NCBI GenBank assembly: GCA_030654695.1
Contig: JAURWY010000026.1
Location: forward strand, 93,427-157,426
From: Polaromonas sp.
GTDB lineage: Bacteria; Pseudomonadota; Gammaproteobacteria; Burkholderiales; Burkholderiaceae_C
Reading direction: 5' to 3'
DNA: 64,000 nt
In this document: positions 51,278-59,280 of the stretch, in pieces
Layout: each line of letters starts with the position of its first letter
Position numbering within the stretch: the stretch's first letter is position 1
Position numbers and translations under genes: made by a program
Notes under the pieces: model-generated
Databases searched by the model: none
Seen by the model: the letters and a program-made list of their open reading frames with translations, nothing else
Told to the model about the DNA's origin: nothing

Positions 51278-52219
51278 TTAAGGAACATGCGGGCGTTCCA
51301 GCAGAGCCTGACGGGTGTCTGGCTTTTCTAGCTGTGCCAGCCACCATTGAAGAGCCCGGCCTGGCCGTGTGCCGACGTCTTGTCGCCAGGCATAACTCAT
51401 TTTCGAAACACGGGTCGGGCGCTGTACCTGTTTGACCACCAACTGGCCAACCAGTACGTGCGGTAGCGCCAAATATTCTGGCAAAAATCCGCCACCCAGA
51501 CCGCGCAACTGCGCTTCCAACTTGGCTGGCATGCCAGGCACGGTGAAGACGTCTTGTCCGCCAATCAATCCCACGGTCAAGCCGCCGCCGCGTTGCACAG
51601 AATCGGCCACGGCCACCGCGCGATGTGCCCGCAGCTGGCTGTCGCTCAACGGCTCTGGCGCGTTGGCTAAGGGGTGCTGCGGAGCCACGGCATAGACAAA
51701 GTTAATCGGACCCAGCAGCTTGCTGTGAAAACCGGAGTGCGTAGTGGGCTCAATCGCTACGCCAATGGCCAAGTCGGCTTGGCCGGATGTCAGTGCTTCG
51801 AGCGTGCCTGACAAGGCTTCTTCGCGAATCTTGATGCGGGTCGGCGGGTTGAGCGCAAAAAAGGCTTCACACAATTCCATCACCGTGGTGCGTGAGATCA
51901 CGCTGTCGACGGCCAGTGTGAGCTGCGGCTCCCAGCCGGTGGCGACGCGCTTGACCCGATTGGCGACGGCATCGAGCTCTGCCAGCAGCCGATTGCCCTC
52001 GCGCAGCAGTTCTTTGCCAGCCTCGGTCAGCTGTGCTTGGCGCGATGAGCGGTCGAACAACAAGACGTCCAGTGCATCTTCGACTTGCCGCACGCGGTAC
52101 GTCAGCGTGCTGGGCACCACGCCCAATTCGCGCGCTGCTGCGGCCATGCTGCCAGCGCGGTCTACGGTGGCGATCATGTGCAAAACTTCAGGGGTGAGGG
52201 CGTTTCGAAAGGTGCTCAT
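51278..52219 (-). CDS. LysR-family transcriptional regulator
   Basis: A 313-residue regulator: N-terminal winged helix-turn-helix at about 5-65 (MIATVDRAGSMAAAARELGV, then STLTYRVRQVEDALDVLLF), linker helix, and effector domain (LTLAVDSVISRTTVMELCEA onwards). I start at the ATG at 52219 (MSTFRNALTPEV). It is divergent from an aldo/keto reductase gene with 162 bp between, the usual LysR arrangement, so that gene is its probable target. The effector is unknown. Confidence 0.9.
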   Translation of the reverse strand: MSTFRNALTPEVLHMIATVDRAGSMAAAARELGVVPSTLTYRVRQVEDALDVLLFDRSSRQAQLTEAGKELLREGNRLLAELDAVANRVKRVATGWEPQLTLAVDSVISRTTVMELCEAFFALNPPTRIKIREEALSGTLEALTSGQADLAIGVAIEPTTHSGFHSKLLGPINFVYAVAPQHPLANAPEPLSDSQLRAHRAVAVADSVQRGGGLTVGLIGGQDVFTVPGMPAKLEAQLRGLGGGFLPEYLALPHVLVGQLVVKQVQRPTRVSKMSYAWRQDVGTRPGRALQWWLAQLEKPDTRQALLERPHVP

Positions 52220-52297
52220 GGTGCAGATCAGGGGTGTTTGGATTGTCGATGACAAAGCCGGGGCTTGGGTGCGTCAGTTTGACTTCGTCAAAATGCG

Positions 52298-52315
52298 ATA
52301 CTGGTCAGTAAGTAT
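52298..52315. promoter_or_regulatory. Candidate LysR-type site between the LysR and aldo/keto reductase genes
   Basis: ATACT (52298-52302) and AGTAT (52311-52315) form a 5-bp inverted repeat around 8 bases, 67 bp before the reductase start. It resembles ATAC...GTAT LysR boxes, though not with the common 7-base gap. Confidence 0.3.
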
Positions 52316-52381
52316 TTGAGTAGTTTCTTCGCCAAGCGCACTTCGAGCTGATCTTTGACACCATCCACCACGGAAATTTTC

Positions 52382-53398
52382 ATGCACCACCGTTCCCTTG
52401 GAAACAGCGATCTGAAAGTCTCCGCCCTCTGTCTGGGCACCATGATGTTTGGCCAACAAACGCCTTTGGCGGAAGCTGCGCGTATCGTCGATTCTGCCCG
52501 GGCTCACGGCATGAACTTCATCGACACGGCCGACCTGTACAACAAAGGCCAGTCGGAAATCATCCTCAGCCAAGTGCTGGCCGGTCAGCGTCAACAGTGG
52601 GTGCTGGCCAGCAAAATTGGCAACCGGGCCAACAAGCAGGCTGACCAAGGCTACTATGCCCGCCCTTGGGTGTTGGCGCAGGTGGACGCCATCCTCGGGC
52701 GCTTGAAGACAGACTATTTGGATATTTTGTATTTGCACCGTGACCACCCGGCCGAAAATTTGGAAATCGTGGTGCTGGCGCTGGGCGAATTGATCAAAGC
52801 CGGCAAAATCCGTCACTTTGGCCTGTCTAATTTTCGAGGTTGGCGCATTGCCGAGGTCATCCGTTTGTGCGATGCACATGGCGTGCCACGGCCGGTGGTC
52901 TGCCAGCCGTATTACAACTTGCTAAATCGCGGTCCGGAGGTTGAAATTTTGCCGGCCTGCGCGCACTACGGCTTGGGTGTCGTCCCCTACAGCCCACTGG
53001 CGCGCGGGGTATTGACAGGCAAATATTTGCCGGGTCAACCTCCCTCTGAGGGCACGCGTGCCGCTACCGGTGACCAACGTATTTTGGAAACTGAGTTTCG
53101 TGAAGAGTCTCTGCTCATCGCCCAAAAAATCAAGACCCGTTGCGATGCCAAAGGCTGGGTGCCGGGTCAGTTTGCCGCTGCGTGGGTGCTCGCCAATCCG
53201 ATTATCAGCTCGGTCATTGTGGGGCCGCGCCTGCTGTCGCATCTGGAAGATGTGTATGGTGCGACAGAGCTGACGTTGGACAGCGAGGATGAAGCCTTTG
53301 TCAACGAACTGGTCGTTCCAGGCCATGCCTCAAGCCACGGCTATAACGATCCGAGTTATCCGTTTTTTGGTCGACCCGTCACTAAATCAGGGGTGTGA
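52382..53398 (+). CDS. Aldo/keto reductase
   Basis: A 338-residue NADPH-dependent TIM-barrel reductase. The catalytic tetrad is visible: Asp and Tyr in FIDTADLYNKGQSE, Lys in VLASKIGNR, His in DILYLHRDHP. The C-terminal cofactor region is IISSVIVGPRLLSHLED. I use the ATG at 52382 (MHHRSLGNSDLKV). Its substrate is probably an aldehyde or ketone intermediate; none can be named. Control by the divergent LysR gene is likely. 53399-53647 downstream holds no recognisable gene. Confidence 0.9.
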   Translation: MHHRSLGNSDLKVSALCLGTMMFGQQTPLAEAARIVDSARAHGMNFIDTADLYNKGQSEIILSQVLAGQRQQWVLASKIGNRANKQADQGYYARPWVLAQVDAILGRLKTDYLDILYLHRDHPAENLEIVVLALGELIKAGKIRHFGLSNFRGWRIAEVIRLCDAHGVPRPVVCQPYYNLLNRGPEVEILPACAHYGLGVVPYSPLARGVLTGKYLPGQPPSEGTRAATGDQRILETEFREESLLIAQKIKTRCDAKGWVPGQFAAAWVLANPIISSVIVGPRLLSHLEDVYGATELTLDSEDEAFVNELVVPGHASSHGYNDPSYPFFGRPVTKSGV

Positions 53399-53647
53399 AC
53401 TGACGGCGCTTTGATGTCGGCCTGCGGGCCCCGCTGTCGATCGTTGGCATCACATACGGTCAGTTGGAGCCTAATTCAGCGGCTAATTTCAAATTTTTCG
53501 CAGTGGAGGTTTGCCTTTGGCTAGGCGTCAGAAATGGCTGTCTGAAAAAATTGAGTTCAATTTATTTGAACTATGTCGGCAAAATCGTTCAACTGCCAAA
53601 GATTTCTCGCACGCTAAAGTAAACGTCTTCTCATAAAAGGACGTGTC

Positions 53648-54349
53648 ATGTTGACCTTGCGAACTTCCGCTGAACGCGGCTATGCCGACCATGGCTGGCT
53701 CAAGTCTTACCACTCGTTTTCATTTGCCGGTTATCACGACCCGGCGCACATGGGCTTTGGCAATTTGCGCGTCATCAATGAAGACCGTATTGCACCGGGC
53801 ACCGGATTTGGCACGCACAGTCACCGTGACATGGAAATCATCAGCTACGTGATGAGCGGTGCCATCGGCCACAAGGACAACATTGGCAATGGCGCGTCGA
53901 TTCCGCCTGGCGATGTGCAGCGCATGAGCGCCGGCAGCGGCATATCGCACAGCGAGTTCAATCACTCGCAGGATTCCGTCACGCATTTTTTGCAGATTTG
54001 GATTCAACCCAATGTCACCGGCATTGAGCCCGGTTACGAGCAAAAGAGTTTTGCCGAGTCCGACAAACGCGGCAAGTTGCGCTTGGTGGCCTCACCGGAT
54101 GGCGCGGCGGGCTCGGTCACCATCCATGCGGATGCCCGCTTGTACGCCGGTCTTTTTGACGGCCCCGAAGAAGCGCGCTTGGTGCTCGACCCGAAGCGCA
54201 AAGCCTATGTGCAATTGATCCGCGGTGAACTGCAAGTCAATGGCCAGCGGCTGTTGGCTGGCGACGCCGCCAAGCTCGAAGCCGAGACTGCCTTGCACCT
54301 GACGAATGGCAAAGATGCCGAAGTGCTGGTGTTCGATTTGAGTGCTTGA
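53648..54349 (+). CDS. Pirin family protein
   Basis: A 233-residue bicupin. The N-terminal cupin has the metal ligands His-x-His in GTHSHRDMEIISYVM and His/Glu in ISHSEFNHS; FSFAGYHDP near the N-terminus is a family mark. Bacterial pirins include quercetin 2,3-dioxygenases (YhhW) and redox-linked cofactors. AAGGA lies before the ATG. It is followed closely by DoxX and flavodoxin-like genes, and the three probably form an operon with a redox or electrophile-stress role. Confidence 0.9.
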   Translation: MLTLRTSAERGYADHGWLKSYHSFSFAGYHDPAHMGFGNLRVINEDRIAPGTGFGTHSHRDMEIISYVMSGAIGHKDNIGNGASIPPGDVQRMSAGSGISHSEFNHSQDSVTHFLQIWIQPNVTGIEPGYEQKSFAESDKRGKLRLVASPDGAAGSVTIHADARLYAGLFDGPEEARLVLDPKRKAYVQLIRGELQVNGQRLLAGDAAKLEAETALHLTNGKDAEVLVFDLSA

Positions 54350-54411
54350 TCTCCCCCTGTTTTCAGTTTCCCCTTGTCGTTGTTATTTTTATCTTTGAAA
54401 GAATTTTTTTG

Positions 54412-54831
54412 ATGTTCAATTCCCTGCAAAATCCGCTGTCCTTCATTGGCCGCGCCCTGATCGCCTTGCTGTTTATTCCCGCTGGCTTTGCCAAGATTGG
54501 TGGTTTCGCTGGCACTGCTGGTTACATCGCCGCCATGGGCGTGCCGCTGCCGTTTGTCGCCGCAGCCATCGCCATTGCGGTGGAGCTCGGCCTCGGCATC
54601 TTGTTGTTAGTTGGTTTTCAAACCCGCTGGGCGGCGTTGGGCATTGCCATCTTCACGGTGGTCATCACCTTCATCTTCCACAAATTCTGGGGCATTCCCG
54701 CTGAGATGGTGATGTCGCAGCAACAAGCTTTTTTCAAGAACATCGGCGTGGTGGGCGGCCTGTTGACCATTGCAGCTTGGGGTGCCGGCGCCTGGAGCGT
54801 TGACGCCAAACTTAACAAATCAGGAAACTAA
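54412..54831 (+). CDS. DoxX family membrane protein
   Basis: A 139-residue inner-membrane protein with four hydrophobic helices (FIGRALIALLFIPAGFAKI, VAAAIAIAVELGLGILLLVG, LGIAIFTVVITFIFHKFW, IGVVGGLLTIAAWGAGAW). The family is loosely tied to redox and thiosulfate/quinone metabolism. I use the ATG at 54412 (MFNSLQNPL). It lies between the pirin gene and a flavodoxin-like gene, a frequent neighbourhood for DoxX. Confidence 0.88.
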   Translation: MFNSLQNPLSFIGRALIALLFIPAGFAKIGGFAGTAGYIAAMGVPLPFVAAAIAIAVELGLGILLLVGFQTRWAALGIAIFTVVITFIFHKFWGIPAEMVMSQQQAFFKNIGVVGGLLTIAAWGAGAWSVDAKLNKSGN

Positions 54832-54835
54832 AAAA

Positions 54836-55387
54836 ATGACCAAAATTGCAGTTGTATTTCACTCGGGCTATGGTCACACTCAACGCATGGCGCAAGCCGT
54901 CGCAGAGGGCGCCGGCGCCGAATTGGTGGCCATTGATGCAGACGGCAATTTGCCTGAGGGCGGCTGGGAAACCTTGGTGGCCGCCAGCGCCATCATCATG
55001 GGTTCTCCCACCTACATGGGCAGCGTCAGCTGGCAATTCAAAAAATTCGCCGACGCCACTTCCAAGCCTTGGTTCACTCAGGCATGGAAGGACAAGCTGT
55101 TTGCCGGTTTCACCAACAGCGCCGCTTTGAATGGCGATAAGGGCTCAACTCTGACGTATTTGTTCACCTTGGCTATGCAGCACGGCGGCATCTGGGTCAG
55201 CCAAGGCATCATGCCGAGCAGCAGCAAGGCTGCCGAGCGCAATGACTTGAACTATCTGGGCTCGTACAGCGGCGCCATCGCACAGTCACCTTCAGACGCT
55301 GGTGCCAGCGAGATGCAGCCTGGTGACTTGGATACCGCGCGGGCTTTTGGTCAGCGAGTGGCTGAGGTCGCGGCTCGTTTCAAGTGA
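54836..55387 (+). CDS. Flavodoxin-fold NAD(P)H-dependent reductase (WrbA-like)
   Basis: A 183-residue flavoprotein. The FMN phosphate loop is AVVFHSGYGHTQRMAQAVAE, and AIIMGSPTYMGSVSWQFKKF is the isoalloxazine-contacting segment found in WrbA and related quinone reductases; it is shorter than classical WrbA at about 198. CAGGAAA precedes the ATG, 4 bp after the DoxX stop. It probably reduces quinones to hydroquinones with two electrons. Confidence 0.87.
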   Translation: MTKIAVVFHSGYGHTQRMAQAVAEGAGAELVAIDADGNLPEGGWETLVAASAIIMGSPTYMGSVSWQFKKFADATSKPWFTQAWKDKLFAGFTNSAALNGDKGSTLTYLFTLAMQHGGIWVSQGIMPSSSKAAERNDLNYLGSYSGAIAQSPSDAGASEMQPGDLDTARAFGQRVAEVAARFK

Positions 55388-55402
55388 AGCGCCGCTGAAG
55401 AT

Positions 55403-55433
55403 GCCAAGCGTGGCCCGCTGGGTCCGGCTTGGC
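55403..55433 (+). terminator. Hairpin after the pirin-DoxX-flavodoxin genes
   Basis: GCCAAGC (55403-55409) pairs with GCTTGGC (55427-55433), with further GGCCC/GGGTCC pairing inside. No U-tail follows, so this would act only as a weak or factor-assisted terminator. Confidence 0.35.
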
Positions 55434-55505
55434 TGTTCAGGGAAAACGCGGGCTCAAAGAGACTGACGAGTGTCGTTTAAGCGAACACCACGTTTAAAAT
55501 TACTG

Positions 55506-56201
55506 ATGCGAATTTTTACTCTTTTACCTTGGTACGACTGGCTGGCCGTCGTTTGGTTCTTTGGTTCATGGCTGTCTTATTCTTGGTTTGCGCGCAACGA
55601 AAATTTCAAACGCCCATCGATCTTGTGGGCGACTAATCGCTATCGGCATTACTGGCTTTTGCAAGCCACGTCCCGCGACCCGCGGGTGATCGACGGCATC
55701 ATCACGCAGAACCTGTCGACCACGCCGGCCTTCTTCTCGTCGACCACCATCATCATCATTGGTGGTCTGTTCGCGCTGTTGGGTACGACCGATCGGGCCA
55801 GTGAGCTGGTTCGTGAAATCCCATTCGCAGTGCAAACCTCGGTGCTGATTTTTGACCTGAAGGTGCTGATGATCATTGGCATTTTCGTGTTTGCTTTTTT
55901 TCGTTTCAGTTGGTCGATGCGCCAGTACACCTTCGTTGCCTTGTTGATCGGCTCCCTACCTGCGCCAGCCGATTTTGCCTCGGGCAAGTTTGACCGCGAG
56001 GCTTTTGCTGCACGCGCCAGTCGCATGGTTGGCTTGGCCGCAGAAACCTTCAACGACGGCTTGCGTGCTTACTACTTGAGCTTCGCGGTGATGGCTTGGT
56101 TTTTTTCGACTTTTGCTTTTGCCGTTGCTACGGCAGTGGTGATCTTGATTTTGTACAACCGTGAATTCCATTCAGACGTGCTGCAAGTCTTGAAGGAATA
56201 G
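55506..56201 (+). CDS. DUF599 membrane protein
   Basis: A 231-residue inner-membrane protein with about four helices: WYDWLAVVWFFGSWLSYSWF, STTIIIIGGLFALLG, VLMIIGIFVFAFFRFSWSM and a C-terminal FAFAVATAVVILILYNREF. The family (DUF599) has no established function. The frame is open from a GTG at 55470; I prefer the ATG at 55506 (MRIFTLLPWYDWL), which sits right at the first conserved helix, but neither has a good Shine-Dalgarno. Confidence 0.8.
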   Translation: MRIFTLLPWYDWLAVVWFFGSWLSYSWFARNENFKRPSILWATNRYRHYWLLQATSRDPRVIDGIITQNLSTTPAFFSSTTIIIIGGLFALLGTTDRASELVREIPFAVQTSVLIFDLKVLMIIGIFVFAFFRFSWSMRQYTFVALLIGSLPAPADFASGKFDREAFAARASRMVGLAAETFNDGLRAYYLSFAVMAWFFSTFAFAVATAVVILILYNREFHSDVLQVLKE

Positions 56202-56293
56202 TGAGATTTACTTTCCATCGACCACTTGTATTTAAGAAATATAAGATTGCGTGGTCTTAAGGATCCGGACTGCGCATAGGCACTTAGAAAAAC

Positions 56294-56836
56294 ATGTCAC
56301 ACAATATGGGCATGAGTACCAAGAGAAAACAAGACGACAAAAATGCCGTGCAAACGGCTGCGGCCACGGCTGAAGAAAATTTGATGTTGGACCTCTATGA
56401 ACAGCCGGGTCACCTGATTCGCCGTGCGCAGCAAATTGCAGTTTCGATGTTTCGCGAGACGATGGACGCGGAGATTACACCGGTGCAGTTTGCGATTTTG
56501 CGCATGCTGAAGGAGTCCCCAGGCATCGACCAAGTGACGCTGGCTGGGTTGGTCGCACTAGACAAGTCAACCACAGCAGATATTGCCGTACGTCTTGAAA
56601 AGCGTGGCCTCATTTACCGCGAGTTGGGGGCACGTCGACAGCGCTGTTTGTCTTTGACACCTGAGGGGGAGTCCACGCTGATCTCCACGGTGACATCGGT
56701 ACACCTGTTGCGTGACCGTATGCTCTCCAGTCTGTTGCCTGTTGAGCAAAAAGAGTTCATACGCTTACTCAAGAAGTTTGTCCAAATTAACAATGCACAG
56801 AGTCGTGCGCCGCTTCAGCGCAGTCCGGAAGTCTAG
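56294..56836 (+). CDS. MarR-family transcriptional regulator of the O-demethylation module
   Basis: A 180-residue winged-helix regulator. Core: YEQPGHLIRRAQQIAVSMFR, ITPVQFAILRMLKESPGI, recognition helix LVALDKSTTADIAVRLEKRG, and a wing in LGARRQRCLSLTPEG. It precedes the binding-protein/Rieske/formaldehyde-dehydrogenase genes by 167 bp containing a long dyad (56910-56944), so it is the likely repressor of them. MarR proteins that govern aromatic catabolism usually respond to the substrate or its CoA ester; which one is unknown here. Confidence 0.87.
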   Translation: MSHNMGMSTKRKQDDKNAVQTAAATAEENLMLDLYEQPGHLIRRAQQIAVSMFRETMDAEITPVQFAILRMLKESPGIDQVTLAGLVALDKSTTADIAVRLEKRGLIYRELGARRQRCLSLTPEGESTLISTVTSVHLLRDRMLSSLLPVEQKEFIRLLKKFVQINNAQSRAPLQRSPEV

Positions 56837-56909
56837 ACATAGGCCACTGCGCCCAGTCAGGGAAATCCCTTAAAAAGTTGGTTGTTTTGCAGTCGTTTGA
56901 CGACAGCAC

Positions 56910-56944
56910 ATTCAGTATACTTATTCTGATTAAGTATGCTGAAT
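56910..56944. promoter_or_regulatory. Long inverted repeat upstream of the LivK-type gene, putative MarR operator
   Basis: ATTCAGTATACTTA (56910-56923) and TAAGTATGCTGAAT (56931-56944) match as inverted repeats at 13 of 14 positions around a 7-base centre. Each arm contains a near-palindromic AGTATACT / AGTATGCT core, 19 bp apart. It lies 60 bp before the binding-protein start. Confidence 0.6.
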
Positions 56945-57003
56945 CAACGTGCGGGATTCAGCAGCCGATCATTTTTTGACAACCATAACTCCTGGAGACA
57001 CCC

Positions 57004-58167
57004 ATGAAAAAGCGTTCATTTATTTCCCTGGCGGCCTGTGCCTTGCTTGGCCTGTCGACCAACGCCATGGCCCAAGGTGAGCCTTTCAAGGTTGGGCTGA
57101 TCTTGCCGATGAGCGGCCCATTTGCTTCCACTGGCAAGCAGATCGATGCGGCCGTGAAGCTCTACATGGTGCAGAACGGCTCGACGGTCGCTGGCCGCAA
57201 GGTCGAGGTGATTTTACGAGACGATGCCGGCATTCCTGACGGTACCAAGCGGCTAGCGCAAGAGTTGATCGTCAACGACAAAGTCAGTGTGATTGCTGGC
57301 TTCGGCCTGACCCCGAGTGCGCTGTCTGCTGGCGCGATTGCCACGCAATCCAAAACGCCCGCGGTCATCATGGCGGCCGCTACATCGAGTGTGGTTGCCA
57401 CTTCCCCATTTTTTGTGCGGACCAGTTACACGCTGTACCAGAGCGCGTCCACCATGGCAGATTGGGCATCCAAAAACAAGACCACTAAATTTGTGACGCT
57501 GGTGTCCGACTACGGCCCCGGCCTCGATGCTGAAAAGAGCTTCACCGATAAGGTGAATGCATCCGGCGGCAAGGTCGTGGCCCAATTGCGTGTGCCCATG
57601 CGGAACCCCGACTTCGCGCCGTTCTTACAGCGCGTTCGTGATGAAAAACCTGAAGCCGTGTTTGTGTTTGTGCCGTCCGGCCCGGGGGCTGCGCTGATGA
57701 AGCAGTTCACTGAGCGTGGCCTCGACAAGGCGGGCATCAAGCTGATCGGCGATGGAGGCATCACCGACGATGATCTGCTCAACGAAATGGGCGATGCGGC
57801 CCTAGGCGTGGTGACTTCATTTCACTATTCTGCTGCGCATGACTCGGCTGTCAACCACAAGTTTGTGGCCGACTTCAGCGCCGCCAACAAGGGGATGCGT
57901 CCCAACTTTATGGCGGTCGGCGGTTACGACGGGATGGCGGTGATCTACAAGGCACTTGAAAAAACCAAAGGCCAAGGCACGGGTCAGGCGCTGGTCGATG
58001 CCATGAAGGGACTGTCGTTTGAAAGTCCGCGAGGCCCCATCACTATCGACGCGCAAACACGCGATATCGTTCAAGACATCTACATTCGCAAGGTCGAGCG
58101 ACGCAATGGTCAGCTCTACAACATCGAGATCGACAAGGTCAAAGCTGTCAAAGACCTCGGTAAGTAA
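57004..58167 (+). CDS. LivK/HAAT-type ABC substrate-binding protein
   Basis: A 387-residue periplasmic binding protein (peripla_BP_6). The signal peptide is about 1-23 (FISLAACALLGLSTNAMAQ), then FKVGLILPMSGPFASTGKQI, VSVIAGFGLTPSALSAGAIA and KFVTLVSDYGPGLDAEKSF. This family binds branched-chain amino acids and often aromatic acids. The matching permease and ATPase genes (livHMGF) are absent here, so it depends on unlinked subunits. GGAG lies before the ATG. It likely captures the methoxylated substrate of the Rieske enzyme encoded next. Confidence 0.9.
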   Translation: MKKRSFISLAACALLGLSTNAMAQGEPFKVGLILPMSGPFASTGKQIDAAVKLYMVQNGSTVAGRKVEVILRDDAGIPDGTKRLAQELIVNDKVSVIAGFGLTPSALSAGAIATQSKTPAVIMAAATSSVVATSPFFVRTSYTLYQSASTMADWASKNKTTKFVTLVSDYGPGLDAEKSFTDKVNASGGKVVAQLRVPMRNPDFAPFLQRVRDEKPEAVFVFVPSGPGAALMKQFTERGLDKAGIKLIGDGGITDDDLLNEMGDAALGVVTSFHYSAAHDSAVNHKFVADFSAANKGMRPNFMAVGGYDGMAVIYKALEKTKGQGTGQALVDAMKGLSFESPRGPITIDAQTRDIVQDIYIRKVERRNGQLYNIEIDKVKAVKDLGK

Positions 58168-58203
58168 TCTAAATCAAGGCTGCAGTTGCAGCAGGAGCCT
58201 GAG

Positions 58204-59241
58204 ATGAGCAACATGTTTCCCCTCGATCGATGGTACGTCGCCGGGTTCTCATGGGAGTTGAAAGACAAGCCCCTTGCCCGTACGATTTTGTCCCGGCCCA
58301 TGGTGATTTTTAGAGCCCAGGACGGTACCGTTGCCGCGCTCCAAGACCGCTGCTGTCACCGAGACCTGCCGCTGTCCTGCGGCACGATCGAAGGCGTGGG
58401 GCTTCGTTGTGGGTACCACGGGCTGTTGTTTGACACGGCAGGCCAGTGTGTGGAAATTCCAGGCCAAGACCGCGTTCCTGCCAAGGCTTGTGTTTTGTCG
58501 TACCCGCTGCGTGAACGCGACCAAATTTTGTGGGTCTGGGTGGGGGTGACACCTGACAGCGTGCCGGTGGATGAACCACCGCCTTACCCCTTTCACAGCG
58601 ATACTGACTACAAATTTGGCGGTGGCGTCTACCACTATGACGCCCCGTGGCAACTCATCCACGACAACTTGCTGGACCTCAGTCACCTTGGCTATGTCCA
58701 CCTCAAAACGATTGGCGGCAACCCAACGCTGCATATGAATGCGAAGGTCAAGGTCGAAAGTACCGATGAAACGGTGCGCGTCATCCGGCTCATGCCTGAG
58801 TCGGATCCACCCCCCACCTACGCACAGGCATGGCCCTTCAGCGGCAAGATAGACCGCTGGCAGGAGGTTGAGTTTCACCCCTCCCACTGCGCTATTTGGA
58901 CGGGTGCAATGGACCACGGAACCGGTTCCTATGACGACCCCGCCCGCTACGGTTTTCACATGCGCGGCTTTCATGGGGTGACACCCGAGACGGCAACAAC
59001 GACGCATTATTTCTGGACGATTGCGACCAACCCTCACCCTGATCGAGCCGACGTCACCCAGCTGGTGGTCGATCAAACTGCCGCCACGTTTGAAGAAGAC
59101 AAGGTCATTATCGAAGCGCAGTACCAGAATCAGCTGCGTCAGGGACCGGGCGCCAACATTGACATCCACGTGGATGCGGGGCCCAATCGCGCCAGACGCC
59201 TCATCGCCAAGTTGAGCCAGCCGACTGCGACAACGGCGTAA
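58204..59241 (+). CDS. Rieske oxygenase of the vanillate O-demethylase type
   Basis: A 345-residue oxygenase resembling VanA. The Rieske ligands are CCHRDLPLSCG and RCGYHGLLFD; the mononuclear iron site is in DNLLDLSHLGYVH. It begins MSNMFPLDRWYVAGFSWEL, a VanA-like start. AGGAG precedes the ATG at 58204. With a formaldehyde dehydrogenase directly downstream, oxidative O-demethylation of a methoxylated aromatic (for example vanillate or veratrate), or demethylation of another methyl donor, is likely. No ferredoxin reductase is adjacent; the reductase at 16709 or an unlinked one would be needed. Confidence 0.87.
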   Translation: MSNMFPLDRWYVAGFSWELKDKPLARTILSRPMVIFRAQDGTVAALQDRCCHRDLPLSCGTIEGVGLRCGYHGLLFDTAGQCVEIPGQDRVPAKACVLSYPLRERDQILWVWVGVTPDSVPVDEPPPYPFHSDTDYKFGGGVYHYDAPWQLIHDNLLDLSHLGYVHLKTIGGNPTLHMNAKVKVESTDETVRVIRLMPESDPPPTYAQAWPFSGKIDRWQEVEFHPSHCAIWTGAMDHGTGSYDDPARYGFHMRGFHGVTPETATTTHYFWTIATNPHPDRADVTQLVVDQTAATFEEDKVIIEAQYQNQLRQGPGANIDIHVDAGPNRARRLIAKLSQPTATTA

Positions 59242-59280
59242 CGAACTTTCAATTGAATCAGTCAACAACAGGAGAAAAAA

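Noticed and set aside
56897..56921. TTGACG and TATACT upstream of the LivK-type gene read as a sigma-70 promoter
   Set aside because: The spacer is only 13 bases, too short for a normal promoter; the TATACT belongs to the inverted repeat.
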